A DNA stretch of 52,562 nucleotides from an uncultured Clostridia bacterium (GCA_947585965.1 CANPXK010000010.1:1-52562); one strand, 5' to 3'; shown: positions 26,104 to 36,173, numbered from the stretch's first letter. Numbers and translations: made by a program. Notes: a model not told the origin generated them from the letters alone.

Positions 26104-27294
26104 TCAATAGTATCTCAGTGCATCTACGGGTCTGAGCTTTGACGCCTTGAGTGACGGATATATTCCGAATAACGCACCGATTGCTGCGGAAAATATAAGC
26201 ATTATTACGATTATATCAACCTGCGGCACTATTGTCAATCCTGATATTGCACCGCCTATATAAATTACCGCATTACCGAGTATTATCCCGAATAACCCGC
26301 CGAACAGACTTATCACCGCCGATTCCGCAAGAAATTCCGCCGCTATCATACTGTTTTTTGCACCTATCGCCTTTTTTATTCCTATTTCCCTTGTTCTCTC
26401 CTTCACGGATACAAGCATTACATTCATTATATTCATACCCGCAACAACAAGAGAAACCGCTCCTATTGCAGATAATACCAAAGAAAAAATATCTATTATG
26501 CCGTCAAGTGTGTCCTTTTGTTTTGCAAGGTTATTTACGTTATACGCATTTTTGTAATTATTGCCTCTTTCAATTTTCTGCACTACCTCTTCACTCAGTG
26601 CCTCATAGCTTTCATCATCGCCTGTTTTTATTACAATCTGCGTAAAATTATTGCTTGACATATTTTTCTGCATTGTGCTATAGGGTATATATACAAAATC
26701 GGGTATAACACTACCCATAACATTCTGAATAAGTCCGCTTCCCGTCTTAAGTATTCCCACAATCTCGTATTTGTCTGTATTTCCGCCATTGTTTATAGTT
26801 ATTGTTTTCCCTGTTATATTTTCCGTTCCGTAATTTGTTTCTGCAAATTTGCTGTCAACCATGCATACTTTTGAGTACGATGCAATATCACCTATATTAA
26901 AAAATCTTCCGTACAAAAGCTTCAGGGATATGGCACTTTCAGCGTTGCGGTCTATACCGAAAAGACATACCGGAAGTGTCTGATTGTGAAAATATACTGT
27001 CGATGTTTCAAAAACCAACGGCATTGCGGATTTAACGGAGGATATCTCCTCTATTTCGTTAAGTTCTGAAACCGTAAGCGGTGCATTATTATCGTTAAGA
27101 CTTATGGAAAGACCTCCCATTCCGAGGCTGTCTATCTCCTCGCCGAGCGCCTGCTTACCCAGATTGCTTATACTCATTGTGATTATAACTGCCGCAACAC
27201 CTACGGATATTCCCAAAAGAGTGAGGAAGGTCCTTCCCTTATTTTTCAAAAAGCCCCTGAGTGATTTCCATATTATTTCAAGCACTTCCCTCAC
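26104..27294 (-). CDS. MacB/FtsX-type ABC transporter permease
   Basis: A 396-residue permease with one N-terminal membrane segment (FLTLLGISVGVAAVIITMSI), a large extracytoplasmic MacB periplasmic-core domain (residues 40-245), and three C-terminal segments including VKERTREIGIKKAIGA, the coupling motif of FtsX-domain permeases. It overlaps the adaptor gene upstream by 17 nt. No ATPase gene is adjacent, although MacB-type permeases need one; in Firmicutes it is normally in the same operon. Confidence 0.92.
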   Translation of the reverse strand: MREVLEIIWKSLRGFLKNKGRTFLTLLGISVGVAAVIITMSISNLGKQALGEEIDSLGMGGLSISLNDNNAPLTVSELNEIEEISSVKSAMPLVFETSTVYFHNQTLPVCLFGIDRNAESAISLKLLYGRFFNIGDIASYSKVCMVDSKFAETNYGTENITGKTITINNGGNTDKYEIVGILKTGSGLIQNVMGSVIPDFVYIPYSTMQKNMSSNNFTQIVIKTGDDESYEALSEEVVQKIERGNNYKNAYNVNNLAKQKDTLDGIIDIFSLVLSAIGAVSLVVAGMNIMNVMLVSVKERTREIGIKKAIGAKNSMIAAEFLAESAVISLFGGLFGIILGNAVIYIGGAISGLTIVPQVDIIVIMLIFSAAIGALFGIYPSLKASKLRPVDALRYY

Positions 27295-28261
27295 CTGCCG
27301 ATATTATTATTCTTTGCCCGTCATTTATATCGCTGAGCTCCTTTATTATTTTGTCCCCCACCTTAATACCTGATTTTACTTCTATTCCTTTTTTATATTC
27401 AGTACCCGTTTTTATATATTTTTTTATTGCCTGATTTCCTCTTGCAATAAATACATAATCCCCCTTTTCGTCCGAACGTACATATTCGTAAGGAAGTATA
27501 ATCTTATTCTTATCTGTTGACGTGGTTATCGTACATTCTGCACTGTAGCCTATTCTCAGTTTTTTGTCTGTTTCATCAAGCCTGATTCTTACCTCTACCG
27601 ATGTTTCTTTAGATGTAAGTCCTGTGGTTTGTTTTGCCTCCTTTGATATTGATGACACCTTGCCGCTGAATTTTTTATTCGGGAGTGCCGTAAATTTTAT
27701 TGTCGCTTTCTGACCTGTTTTTATCTTTTCTATATACGCCTCATTTATATTTACGGGGACAACAAGTGTGTCTGAATCGGAAATCTTCATGAGCGATGTA
27801 TTTTTTTTGACAATCTCATTTTCGCTGTGGGCAATATTTGAAACAACACCTGCAGTTTTCGCACATATTGTTCTCTCCTTACAGTATTTTTTTATTTTGC
27901 TTAGTATTTCTTCCGAGATATCCGTTTTTGAAAGCATAGAAATTAATGTATCTATTTCAGAATATGAATATGGTATCATATCACTGCTCACAGGCTCAAG
28001 CACAGTCATAAGGGGGTCGCCCTTTTTTACAGTATCGCCCCCGTTTACATATATCCTATTGATTATGAAATAATTATCACTCATTATATTATTTTCCGTA
28101 TTATATGCAAGCTTTCCCGAAGCCGTCACCGTATTATCAGCACTTGAAAGCTTTACGATGTAGACAGAAACCTCCAATGCATCCGCTGTCATTCTTCCGA
28201 ATGTAAAAATTCCCGTAATACATAGTATTGTACTTAAAAACAGTATTATATATTTTTTCAT
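27278..28261 (-). CDS. HlyD/MacA-like efflux adaptor (membrane fusion protein)
   Basis: A 327-residue protein with an N-terminal membrane anchor and the adaptor layout: a lipoyl-like beta segment (VYVNGGDTVKKGDPLMTV), a short helical part, AKTAGVVSNIAHSENEIVKKNTSL, then the beta barrel domains (IKTGQKATIKFTALPNKKFSGKV). The ATG at 28261 follows GGGAG by 9 nt. It would link the MacB-like permease to the cell envelope. It is the first gene of this three-gene group. Confidence 0.88.
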   Translation of the reverse strand: MKKYIILFLSTILCITGIFTFGRMTADALEVSVYIVKLSSADNTVTASGKLAYNTENNIMSDNYFIINRIYVNGGDTVKKGDPLMTVLEPVSSDMIPYSYSEIDTLISMLSKTDISEEILSKIKKYCKERTICAKTAGVVSNIAHSENEIVKKNTSLMKISDSDTLVVPVNINEAYIEKIKTGQKATIKFTALPNKKFSGKVSSISKEAKQTTGLTSKETSVEVRIRLDETDKKLRIGYSAECTITTSTDKNKIILPYEYVRSDEKGDYVFIARGNQAIKKYIKTGTEYKKGIEVKSGIKVGDKIIKELSDINDGQRIIISAGEGSA

Positions 28262-28401
28262 ATTCCTCAACTCCCTTATTTATTATTGGAGATTGAGCCA
28301 AAAATATATATGCTAATTTATAGAAACAATTTTATATTTTGTTTTTTTATATAACTAATATGTTCATAAAATAACAGCATATACAAAAAATTAATTTTAA
28401 T

Positions 28402-28441
28402 AAAAAAAGGCTGGCAGTACTGTATATAGGTACTGCCGGCT
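28402..28441 (-). terminator. Intrinsic terminator of the purine operon
   Basis: On the minus strand GGCAGTAC and GTACTGCC form the core stem, extended by AGCC/GGCT-type pairs, followed by seven T (28408-28402). It lies 15 nt past the purD stop. Confidence 0.9.
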
Positions 28442-28455
28442 CTGTATAAGTATAT

Positions 28456-29721
28456 TTATTTTATTTTTCCTATGTCATGGCGATAATGTGCACTGTCAAA
28501 AGATATTTTTTCTACTGCTGTATATGCTTTTTTCAATGCCTCGTCAAGTGTCTTTCCGCTTGCGGTTACTCCGAGTACACGTCCGCCGTTTGTGTAAAAT
28601 TTTCCGTTTTCGTATTTTGTTCCCGCATGGTATACAACCGCTCCGTCTATCTGTCCGTTGTCGTCAAGACCGCTTATCTCAATGCCCTTTTTATATGCAA
28701 GCGGATATCCTCCCGACGCCATAACAACACAGGCAGTCGCTTCATCAGACCATTCAATGTTAATCTCATCAAGTCTGCCGTCTATGACTGCTTCAATAAT
28801 ATCAACCAAATCGGTTCTGAGCCTTGGAAGTACAACCTGCGCTTCGGGGTCACCGAAACGTGCATTATATTCGATAACCTTCGGGCCGTCAGGCGTTATC
28901 ATAAGTCCGAAATACAGACAGCCCTTGAATGAACGGTTCTCACTGTTCATTGCGGCAACCGTCGGCTCAAATATGGTCTTTCTGCAAATTTCAGCAATCT
29001 CATCCGTATAATACGGATTCGGACTTATCGTACCCATTCCGCCTGTATTAAGACCCTCGTCATTGTCGTAGGCTCTCTTGTGATCCTTTGAAGATACCAT
29101 AGGTATGAGTGTCTTTCCATCGGTAAATGCAAGCACGGAAACCTCAGGTCCTGTGAGAAATTCCTCTACAACAACATTATTACCCGATTTGCCGAATTTC
29201 TTATCCTCCATTATTTCTTTAAGTGCCGCTCCTGCCTCGTCATGGTTCTGAGCTATGATAACTCCCTTTCCGAGTGCCAGTCCGTCCGCCTTTACAACAA
29301 CGGGGTATTTTCCCTTTTCTTCAATATATTCCATAGCCTTTGCCGGGTCGTCAAAAACCTCATACTCCGCCGTGGGTATATTATACTTTTTCATAAGATT
29401 CTTGGAAAATACCTTACTGCTTTCTATTATAGCCGCATTTGCACACGGACCGAAAGCACGTATGCCGTTTTCTGTCAATGTATCTACCATACCGTCCGCA
29501 AGCGGATCATCGGGTGCTACAAAAACTATATCGACCGCATTTTCCTTGGCAAATTTTGCAATGCCTTCCTTATCCATTGCTCCTATATCAACACATTCGG
29601 CATCACGGGAAATTCCTCCGTTGCCGGGTGCGGCATATATTTTGTCAACCTTCGGGCTATCCTTAAGCTTGCGGATTATCGTATGCTCTCTTCCGCCGCT
29701 TCCTACTACTAATATTTTCAT
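28456..29721 (-). CDS. purD: Phosphoribosylamine-glycine ligase (GARS)
   Basis: PurD catalyses step 2 of purine synthesis, joining glycine to phosphoribosylamine. The 421-residue ATP-grasp enzyme begins MKILVVGSGGREHTI and has YPVVVKADGLALGKGVI, the GGMGTISP lid and EYNARFGDPE metal-binding motif. GGAGGTGTC precedes the ATG. It is the last gene of the purine operon. Confidence 0.97.
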   Translation of the reverse strand: MKILVVGSGGREHTIIRKLKDSPKVDKIYAAPGNGGISRDAECVDIGAMDKEGIAKFAKENAVDIVFVAPDDPLADGMVDTLTENGIRAFGPCANAAIIESSKVFSKNLMKKYNIPTAEYEVFDDPAKAMEYIEEKGKYPVVVKADGLALGKGVIIAQNHDEAGAALKEIMEDKKFGKSGNNVVVEEFLTGPEVSVLAFTDGKTLIPMVSSKDHKRAYDNDEGLNTGGMGTISPNPYYTDEIAEICRKTIFEPTVAAMNSENRSFKGCLYFGLMITPDGPKVIEYNARFGDPEAQVVLPRLRTDLVDIIEAVIDGRLDEINIEWSDEATACVVMASGGYPLAYKKGIEISGLDDNGQIDGAVVYHAGTKYENGKFYTNGGRVLGVTASGKTLDEALKKAYTAVEKISFDSAHYRHDIGKIK

Positions 29722-29733
29722 ATGACACCTCCA

Positions 29734-30912
29734 TTAATGGTGGAAAAGACGTATGCCTGTGAATGCCATCGTCATTCCGTATTTGTTGCAGGTATCAATT
29801 ACGTTATCATCACGTATAGATCCACCCGGCTGTGCTATATATTGAACACCGCTTCTCTTTGCCCTTTCGATATTATCCCCGAACGGGAAAAATGCATCAG
29901 AACCCAGAGAAACTCCGCTGAATGTTGAAAGCCACTGCTTTTTCTCCTCACGTGTAAGCGGCTCGGGCTTTGTTGTAAAGAACTGCTCCCATACTCCATC
30001 GGCAAGTACATCCTCATAATCATCCGAAATATATACATCTATTGTATTATCACGATCAGGTCTGCGTATGTCATCTCTGAAAGGAAGTGCAAGAACCTTC
30101 GGACACTGACGAAGATACCATATATCAGCCTTATTTCCTGCAAGACGTGTACAGTGTATTCTTGACTGCTGTCCTGCACCGACGCCTATTGCCTGTCCGT
30201 CCTTTGCATAGCAGACGGAATTTGACTGTGTATATTTAAGCGTAATAAGGGATATTATAAGGTCACGCTTAGCCTCTTCTGTAAGCTCCTTATTTTCTGT
30301 CACTATATTTTTGAGCATATCCTCATCTATTTTAAGATTATTTCTTCCCTGTTCAAAATTAATTCCATAGACCTGTTTATTCTCAATTTCTGCCGGAACA
30401 TATGAAGGATCTATCTTAACAATATTGTATGTTCCTTTACGCTTTGATTTGAGTATTTCAAGTGCCTCATCTGTATAATCGGGAGCAATAATTCCGTCTG
30501 AAACCTCTCTTTTCAGGAGAAGTGCAGTCTGTTTGTCGCAGGTATCGGAAAGTGCCGCCCAATCTCCATATGATGACATTCTGTCCGCACCTCTTGCTTT
30601 TGCATATGCGCTTGCAATCGGAGAAAGCTCTAAATCATCGACAAAATAGATTTTCTTTAATGTATCCGAAAGCTCTGTAGCAACTGCCGCGCCGGCAGGA
30701 CTTACGTGCTTGAATGAAGCCGCAGCCGGAAGACCTGTTGCAGCCTTAAGCTCACAAACAAGCTGCCAGCTATTGAATGCATCAAGAAAATTTATATAAC
30801 CCGGTTTACCGTTAAGCACGGTAACAGGAAGTTCAGAGCCGTCCTGCATATAAATCCTTGACGGCTTCTGATTAGGGTTACAGCCGTATTTCAGTTCAAT
30901 TTCGTTTGCCAT
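29734..30912 (-). CDS. AICAR transformylase (stand-alone PurH C-terminal activity)
   Basis: Formylates AICAR to FAICAR using 10-formyltetrahydrofolate. The 392-residue protein corresponds to the AICAR formyltransferase part of PurH: LKYGCNPNQKPSRI, SFKHVSPAGAAVA (Lys-His catalytic pair), YTQSNSVCYAKDGQAIGVGAGQQSRIHCTRLAG and SDAFFPFGDNIERA. The N-terminal inosine-monophosphate-synthase (MGS-like) half of normal PurH is absent, and the upstream gene encodes a PurO-like cyclohydrolase that would do that step instead. Confidence 0.94.
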   Translation of the reverse strand: MANEIELKYGCNPNQKPSRIYMQDGSELPVTVLNGKPGYINFLDAFNSWQLVCELKAATGLPAAASFKHVSPAGAAVATELSDTLKKIYFVDDLELSPIASAYAKARGADRMSSYGDWAALSDTCDKQTALLLKREVSDGIIAPDYTDEALEILKSKRKGTYNIVKIDPSYVPAEIENKQVYGINFEQGRNNLKIDEDMLKNIVTENKELTEEAKRDLIISLITLKYTQSNSVCYAKDGQAIGVGAGQQSRIHCTRLAGNKADIWYLRQCPKVLALPFRDDIRRPDRDNTIDVYISDDYEDVLADGVWEQFFTTKPEPLTREEKKQWLSTFSGVSLGSDAFFPFGDNIERAKRSGVQYIAQPGGSIRDDNVIDTCNKYGMTMAFTGIRLFHH

Positions 30913-30934
30913 TGTACTATCCCCTTTTTTATTA

Positions 30935-31642
30935 TTATTTGTTTTTATTTACAATTCTATCCGTATATTCGCCTGTTGTAATATCTATAAATCTTGTATA
31001 AAGAGATACCTTATTATCCTCGTTAAGAGCGTTCCATACGTCATTGGTAAATTTGTCTATATCGCCGTCAATATTTATAAGCGTAGGTTCGCCCTCGAAT
31101 GAAGGAATAGGATTTCCGTCACATTTATATGTATGGATAAAATGTCCTTCTCCTGCTGTCGGCTGAGGATATTCATAGAAAAAGCGTAATGCCGACTGTT
31201 CTCTGCCCTCGTTGCTTTTCAGTATTGACAGCTTATAGGAAAAGTCACCGTCCGCAAGCTCGACAATACCGGAAATACGGGGGGTGAAATTCGGCGGATC
31301 GGGTTCAAAAGTGCGGGTGCGGAGAGCCTCCTCAAAGGTTTTTCCCTCAAGGATAAAATCTTTTACTGTGTCAGTCTGATCTCCGTTTGTTACTATTGCT
31401 GCATTTTCAAGTGTGCGAACGGGGGCATAGATAACGAGTGACGGGTCAACGAGCTTTGCCGGGTCGAAAGCCTGAGTTTTAAGATCCTTACCCTCAGACA
31501 CAAAGACACGGTTACGGCTGTTTTCACTTCTGCCCATTATGAAATAGCCTATCACAGCCTTTTTACCGTCTGCACTTTTTCCGATAATTATACCCCTGCC
31601 GGGATATGTTGTCGAAGAAATTTCTTTTACCAAATCTGTCAT
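30935..31642 (-). CDS. IMP cyclohydrolase, PurO-like
   Basis: A 235-residue protein of the archaeal-type IMP cyclohydrolase family (PurO), which closes FAICAR to IMP in the last step of the pathway. Matching features are the N-terminal YPGRGIIIGKSADGKKAVIGYFIMGRSENSRNRVF and the central RTFEPDPPNFTPRISG. It is placed next to the stand-alone AICAR transformylase, which lacks the cyclohydrolase half. AAAGGA lies 8 nt before the ATG. Together the pair replaces bifunctional PurH. Confidence 0.9.
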   Translation of the reverse strand: MTDLVKEISSTTYPGRGIIIGKSADGKKAVIGYFIMGRSENSRNRVFVSEGKDLKTQAFDPAKLVDPSLVIYAPVRTLENAAIVTNGDQTDTVKDFILEGKTFEEALRTRTFEPDPPNFTPRISGIVELADGDFSYKLSILKSNEGREQSALRFFYEYPQPTAGEGHFIHTYKCDGNPIPSFEGEPTLINIDGDIDKFTNDVWNALNEDNKVSLYTRFIDITTGEYTDRIVNKNK

Positions 31643-31666
31643 ATCAATAATCCTTTCGTAATTTTA

Positions 31667-32290
31667 TTATTTTATATACACTCTATTATCTTTCACTTCA
31701 AGTCTGTCGTCGCAAAACAGAGATACCGCCTGCGGAAGTATCTTCCATTCCGCCTGCTCCATTACTCTTTTTTGTAATACTTCGGGCGTATCATCGTCTT
31801 TAACTTCAACTGCCTTTTGAAGAATGATAGGACCGCCGTCACATACTTCCGTCACAAAATGAACGGTTGCACCCGTCAGCTTAACACCTTTTTTCAGTGC
31901 CTCCTCATGTACTCGCAGTCCGTAGTAGCCCTTTCCGCAAAATGACGGAATAAGCGCAGGGTGTACATTCATCATCTTATTTGGATATGCCCTTACAATC
32001 TGCTCATCAAGTATTGTCATAAATCCGGCATATACGACCAGATCAGCCTTCTCCTCGTTCAGAGCGTCAAGCATTGCCCTGCTGTATGAAGCGATATCCC
32101 CATAATCCTTTCTTGCAAGCACACGAGTTTTTATACCGTTGTTTTTTGCTCTTTCAAGTGCATATACATCGGGCTTTGAGGAAATAACGCAGGTGATTTT
32201 ACCGTTTGTGATAATTCCGCTTTTTTCTGCATCTATAAGTGCCTGTAAATTTGTTCCGCCGCCCGATACAAGCACAACTATATTTTTCAT
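31667..32290 (-). CDS. purN: Phosphoribosylglycinamide formyltransferase
   Basis: PurN transfers a formyl group from 10-formyltetrahydrofolate to GAR. The 207-residue protein begins MKNIVVLVSGGGTNLQALI and has the family active-site segments MNVHPALIPSFCGKGYYGLRVHEEAL (with the His of HPAL) and ATVHFVTEVCDGGPII with the catalytic Asp. The start at 32290 follows AAAGGA by 8 nt; the longer frame has no site. It lies 32 nt after the EFR1 ferredoxin gene. Confidence 0.96.
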   Translation of the reverse strand: MKNIVVLVSGGGTNLQALIDAEKSGIITNGKITCVISSKPDVYALERAKNNGIKTRVLARKDYGDIASYSRAMLDALNEEKADLVVYAGFMTILDEQIVRAYPNKMMNVHPALIPSFCGKGYYGLRVHEEALKKGVKLTGATVHFVTEVCDGGPIILQKAVEVKDDDTPEVLQKRVMEQAEWKILPQAVSLFCDDRLEVKDNRVYIK

Positions 32291-32321
32291 AAGCCGATTC
32301 CTTTCTGTAATTATACCGATA

Positions 32322-33098
32322 CTACAAATATTTTTCAATCAACGGCTGTTCAATAACTTCTTTACCAATCAATGTTAAAGCCTGCCTCGGACAACTGTTT
32401 ATACAGCGGTAACACATAGTACATTTACCCTTTGGTACAGCTTTATCATTCAGTATGTCAATATTGTACATCGGGCAAATCTTAACACACTTACCGCACC
32501 CTATACATTTTGAATGATCTATTTTAAGTTTATCGGTATAATTTTTTGTTTTATTCGGAAAATATAATCTCTGCCCGAAAAGTCCGGCAATATGATAAAA
32601 AATTCCCAATCCCTCTTTATCAGGTTTACCTTGCAGCAGTTTTTCCGCTGCTTCCGAAATTTTTAATTCTGCCGCCTTAACAATTTCCCTGTTTTGTTCG
32701 AGTGACTTTTTAAGTGCTTTTACATCTCCGATACAATCGGGCATCTTTATATGAAGCCCGCCCTTTATATTTGCACCGTATTTTTTGAAAAGACGTGCCG
32801 AACAGCCTGTACCGTCACCGCTGAATAATCCCATTGTGGAAATTATATAGATTTCCTTATTTCTGAAAATCTCCTTATTTGCCGTAATGTAGTCACGGAC
32901 TATTTTCGGGAGATTGCTGTAATAAACCGGATATGCAAAAACAATAAACTTGTGCCTTTTTATCTGCTCTACCGACTCCGGCATTTCTATGGAATAAATA
33001 TCTTCGCTGAATTTACACGCAGCCATAAACCTTTCCAAGCAGTATTTTGTATTTCCCGTACCGCTGAAATATATACCAACGGCATCGGTATTATTCAA
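32322..33098 (-). CDS. EFR1-family flavodoxin-ferredoxin fusion protein
   Basis: A 258-residue electron-transfer protein. Residues 1 to about 160 are a flavodoxin-like domain with the FMN loop [11 protein letters not shown] and [17 protein letters not shown]; residues 190 to 240 hold two [4Fe-4S] ferredoxin motifs ([24 protein letters not shown]). The layout matches EFR1-family proteins of anaerobes. Its start overlaps purM by 8 nt and it precedes purN, so it is translated as part of the purine operon. No electron-transfer step is known in the classical pathway at this point. Confidence 0.93.
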   Translation of the reverse strand: MNNTDAVGIYFSGTGNTKYCLERFMAACKFSEDIYSIEMPESVEQIKRHKFIVFAYPVYYSNLPKIVRDYITANKEIFRNKEIYIISTMGLFSGDGTGCSARLFKKYGANIKGGLHIKMPDCIGDVKALKKSLEQNREIVKAAELKISEAAEKLLQGKPDKEGLGIFYHIAGLFGQRLYFPNKTKNYTDKLKIDHSKCIGCGKCVKICPMYNIDILNDKAVPKGKCTMCYRCINSCPRQALTLIGKEVIEQPLIEKYL

Positions 33099-34125
33099 TT
33101 ATTACACCCTCCTCGCTTTCAACAAGCTCTCCGAGGATATATGCATCCTCCCCTGCTGCCTTGAGTACCTCAACAGCCTTGTCTGCCTCCGCAGAATCAA
33201 CAACAACCGTCATACCGACGCCCATATTGAATGTATTGAACATATCACGCTCGGGAATATTTCCCGTCTTTGCGATAAGGTCAAATATCGGAAGTACCTG
33301 TACATTCTTACGCTGAATTTTGGCTGAGATACCGCTCGGAAGTGAACGGGGAATATTCTCATAAAATCCTCCGCCTGTAATATGTGAAATTGACTTGACC
33401 TTAACGCTGTCAAGAAGTGAAAGAATTGCCTTGACATATATCCTTGTCGGTGTAAGAAGTGTTTCCCCGAGTGTTGAACCAAGTGCATCGTAGTATTTTC
33501 CTACATTTTTCTCATTTATATCAAATACTTTTCGTATAAGTGAAAATCCGTTTGAGTGTACACCGCTTGATTTTATTCCTATCATGACATCTCCGGGCTT
33601 CTGTGTTGACGGATCGAGTATTTTCGCCTTATCTACAACACCTACCGAAAATCCAGCAAGGTCGTATTCGTCCTCGGGCATCATTCCGGGGTGCTCGGCT
33701 GTTTCTCCGCCAACAAGCGCACAGCCGCTCTGCACACAACCCTCTGCTACACCGGATACTATTTTTGCAACCTTTTCGGGATAGTTCTTTCCTATTGCTA
33801 TGTAATCAAGGAAAAACTGTGGCTTTGCACCGCAGCAGATTATATCGTTTACACACATTGCAACGCAGTCTATACCTATCGTATCATGCTTATCAAGAAG
33901 CATTGCTATTTTCAGTTTTGTTCCTACACCGTCCGTACCCGATACAAGCACGGGATGATCTATACCTGTCGTGTCAATTTCAAACAAACCGCCGAAACCG
34001 CCTATGCCGGAAAGAACTCCCTTTGTCATTGTTCTTGCAACATATTCCTTCATAAGCTCTACCGACTTATAACCGGCTGTTACATCAACACCCGCTGCCT
34101 TATAGCTGTCACTGAAGCTTTTCAT
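33091..34125 (-). CDS. purM: Phosphoribosylformylglycinamidine cyclo-ligase (AIR synthetase)
   Basis: PurM closes FGAM to AIR using ATP. The 344-residue protein carries [34 protein letters not shown] and [10 protein letters not shown] with the ATP/Mg-binding residues, and the C-terminal [16 protein letters not shown]. It is downstream of purF by 33 nt and its tail overlaps the EFR1 gene. Confidence 0.97.
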   Translation of the reverse strand: MKSFSDSYKAAGVDVTAGYKSVELMKEYVARTMTKGVLSGIGGFGGLFEIDTTGIDHPVLVSGTDGVGTKLKIAMLLDKHDTIGIDCVAMCVNDIICCGAKPQFFLDYIAIGKNYPEKVAKIVSGVAEGCVQSGCALVGGETAEHPGMMPEDEYDLAGFSVGVVDKAKILDPSTQKPGDVMIGIKSSGVHSNGFSLIRKVFDINEKNVGKYYDALGSTLGETLLTPTRIYVKAILSLLDSVKVKSISHITGGGFYENIPRSLPSGISAKIQRKNVQVLPIFDLIAKTGNIPERDMFNTFNMGVGMTVVVDSAEADKAVEVLKAAGEDAYILGELVESEEGVIIE

Positions 34126-34158
34126 TATTATACCTCCAAAACGGCCCAGCCGTATTTT

Positions 34159-35571
34159 TTATTTTATCTTCTGAGAGTATTTATCAACTCTTGATGTATT
34201 CGATACATCAACAGGATAATTTCCCGTGAAACAGGCGTCACAGAAACCGAGCTTACAGCCCTCTGCAATTTTCGGAAGGCTTTCGGCTGACAAAAATCCG
34301 AGACTGTCCGCTCCGATATATTCGCATATTTCTTCAACGCTTTTCTTTGCCGCGATAAGATCCTCCTTCGGAGTAGTATCGCTCGTAAGGTAACACGGGT
34401 TTTTGAAAAGGGGGGAGGCAATCCTCATATGTACCTCTTTCGCTCCCGCCTGTCTTAAAAGTTCCACAATATGCTTGCTTGTAATGCCCTTTAGCATTGA
34501 GTCATCTATTACAATTACTCTTTTTCCGGCTATATTATATTTAAGTGCATTTAACTTTATACGCATAAGATATTCGGAATTGTTTTTTCTGTTATTGAAT
34601 GCTCTGCCTATATATTTATTTTTCACAAGACCTGTTGAATATCTTATTCCTGATTCCATAGAATAGCCTATTGCAGATTCTATACCGCAATCGGGTACAC
34701 CGAAAACTATATCCGCATCGACCGGATGCTGCTTTGCAAGAAGCATACCTGCTCTTTGTCTTGCCATTGCCACGGATACGCCGTCAACTACGCTGTCAGG
34801 TCGGGAAAAATATACATATTCAAAAAGGCACAATGCCGTTTTGTCCGCTTTCTTACCCTTATAGCTGTGAAAGCCGTCTTCGTCGATAACAATCATTTCA
34901 CCCGGCTCTACATCTCTTATAAATTCTCCGCCCATGCTTTCAAATACGCATGATTCAGACGTTATAACATAGCTTCCGCCGAGCTTACCGAAACAAAGCG
35001 GCCGCACTCCGAGTGGGTCACGCACACCTATAAGCTTGCTCGGCGACATCATTACTATTGCATATGCGCCGTTTAGCTGAGCAACCGCCTTTTGTACCGC
35101 TTCCTCTATGGTTCCCGCATTCAGCCTTGCCCGCGCTGTCAGATATGCAACAATCTCCGTATCACCGTTTGACTGGAATATTGCCGCACCCTGATTGAGG
35201 TCATCTCTGAGTACCTGATAATTCGTAAGCGCACCGTTCATGCAGAGTGCAAGCTGTCCCTTGATATATCTCATAACGAGGGGGGCAAGGTTCTGGTGAT
35301 CGACTGCTTCACCCGATGAGTACTTTACATGACCGAGGGCAATATTTCCGTTTCCGAGACGATTGACCTCAGCTTCGGGAAGGGCTTCGGGTATCATTCC
35401 GAAATCCTTATGATATATCATATTGCCGTTATTGTTTACCGCAATACCTGCACCGACCTGCCCTCTGTGCTGAAGGGTATACATTGCAAGATACGTTTCC
35501 TCGACAATATTCATGTCCCCGTCATTATTATAAATTCCGAAAACACCACATTCATCGTGTAGTTCAGACAT
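34159..35571 (-). CDS. purF: Amidophosphoribosyltransferase
   Basis: PurF makes phosphoribosylamine, the committed step. The 470-residue protein begins MSELHDECGVFGIYNN; the catalytic Cys is at residue 8 after a short propeptide. Other hallmarks are LQHRGQVGAGIAV, GVRDPLGVRPLCFGKL and the PRPP site VIVIDDSMLKG. A C-terminal cysteine pattern (CKLGFCDACFTG, with Cys in the middle) fits the [4Fe-4S] form of Firmicutes PurF. It follows purE by 11 nt. Confidence 0.97.
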   Translation of the reverse strand: MSELHDECGVFGIYNNDGDMNIVEETYLAMYTLQHRGQVGAGIAVNNNGNMIYHKDFGMIPEALPEAEVNRLGNGNIALGHVKYSSGEAVDHQNLAPLVMRYIKGQLALCMNGALTNYQVLRDDLNQGAAIFQSNGDTEIVAYLTARARLNAGTIEEAVQKAVAQLNGAYAIVMMSPSKLIGVRDPLGVRPLCFGKLGGSYVITSESCVFESMGGEFIRDVEPGEMIVIDEDGFHSYKGKKADKTALCLFEYVYFSRPDSVVDGVSVAMARQRAGMLLAKQHPVDADIVFGVPDCGIESAIGYSMESGIRYSTGLVKNKYIGRAFNNRKNNSEYLMRIKLNALKYNIAGKRVIVIDDSMLKGITSKHIVELLRQAGAKEVHMRIASPLFKNPCYLTSDTTPKEDLIAAKKSVEEICEYIGADSLGFLSAESLPKIAEGCKLGFCDACFTGNYPVDVSNTSRVDKYSQKIK

Positions 35572-35582
35572 AAAAATTCTCC

Positions 35583-36098
35583 TTATTTATTGATAAGCTC
35601 ACTTACCTTCTTCTGAATATCTTCGTCCTTTTTTGCAACTCCGTTTTTCATATTAACTTTTTCTGCCGAGAGTTTCTCAGCAAGTTTTTCATCTGAAAGT
35701 GCAAGCATCTGAACAGCAAGTATTGCCGCATTATCCGCACCGTCAACCGCAACCGTCGCCACGGGTATTCCCTTCGGCATCTGTACTGTTGCAAGCAAAG
35801 CATCAAGTCCGTCAAAGGTCGATGATTTTATCGGTATTCCTATAACCGGCAGAGTTGTGTGAGCCGCAAGAACCCCTGCAAGATGTGCAGCCTTTCCGGC
35901 CGCCGCAATTATTACACCGAAACCGTTTTTGCGTGCATTTGCCGAAAACTCGGCTGCCTCCTCGGGTGTGCGGTGTGCGGACATGATATGCACCTCAAAT
36001 GGTACTCCGTATGCGTCAAGCGTTTTGATTGCACCCGATACTGTCGGGAAATCGCTGTCGCTGCCCATTATGACAGCAACCTTTTTCTGTTCAGACAT
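35583..36098 (-). CDS. purE: N5-carboxyaminoimidazole ribonucleotide mutase
   Basis: PurE catalyses the carboxyl shift to CAIR. The 171-residue protein has MGSDSDFPT and the [17 protein letters not shown] segment, and the [26 protein letters not shown] core, which is the signature region of class I PurE. GGAGAGAAG precedes the start. It is the first gene of the purine operon. Confidence 0.96.
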   Translation of the reverse strand: MSEQKKVAVIMGSDSDFPTVSGAIKTLDAYGVPFEVHIMSAHRTPEEAAEFSANARKNGFGVIIAAAGKAAHLAGVLAAHTTLPVIGIPIKSSTFDGLDALLATVQMPKGIPVATVAVDGADNAAILAVQMLALSDEKLAEKLSAEKVNMKNGVAKKDEDIQKKVSELINK

Positions 36099-36144
36099 AA
36101 TTAACTTCTCTCCTCTTTCAATTTGGAAAAAATATTCCTTATAT

Positions 36145-36173
36145 ATTTTAGCTTATATTTATGAAAAAAGCAA
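36145..36173 (-). promoter_or_regulatory. Promoter of the purine operon
   Basis: On the minus strand TTGCTT (36173-36168) and TAAAAT (36150-36145) are 17 nt apart, about 47 nt before purE. I see no purine-riboswitch aptamer between promoter and gene. Confidence 0.55.

Noticed and set aside
36099..36144. Search for a purine (guanine/adenine) riboswitch in the purE leader.
   Set aside because: The leader is too short for the three-way junction and lacks the conserved loop sequences.
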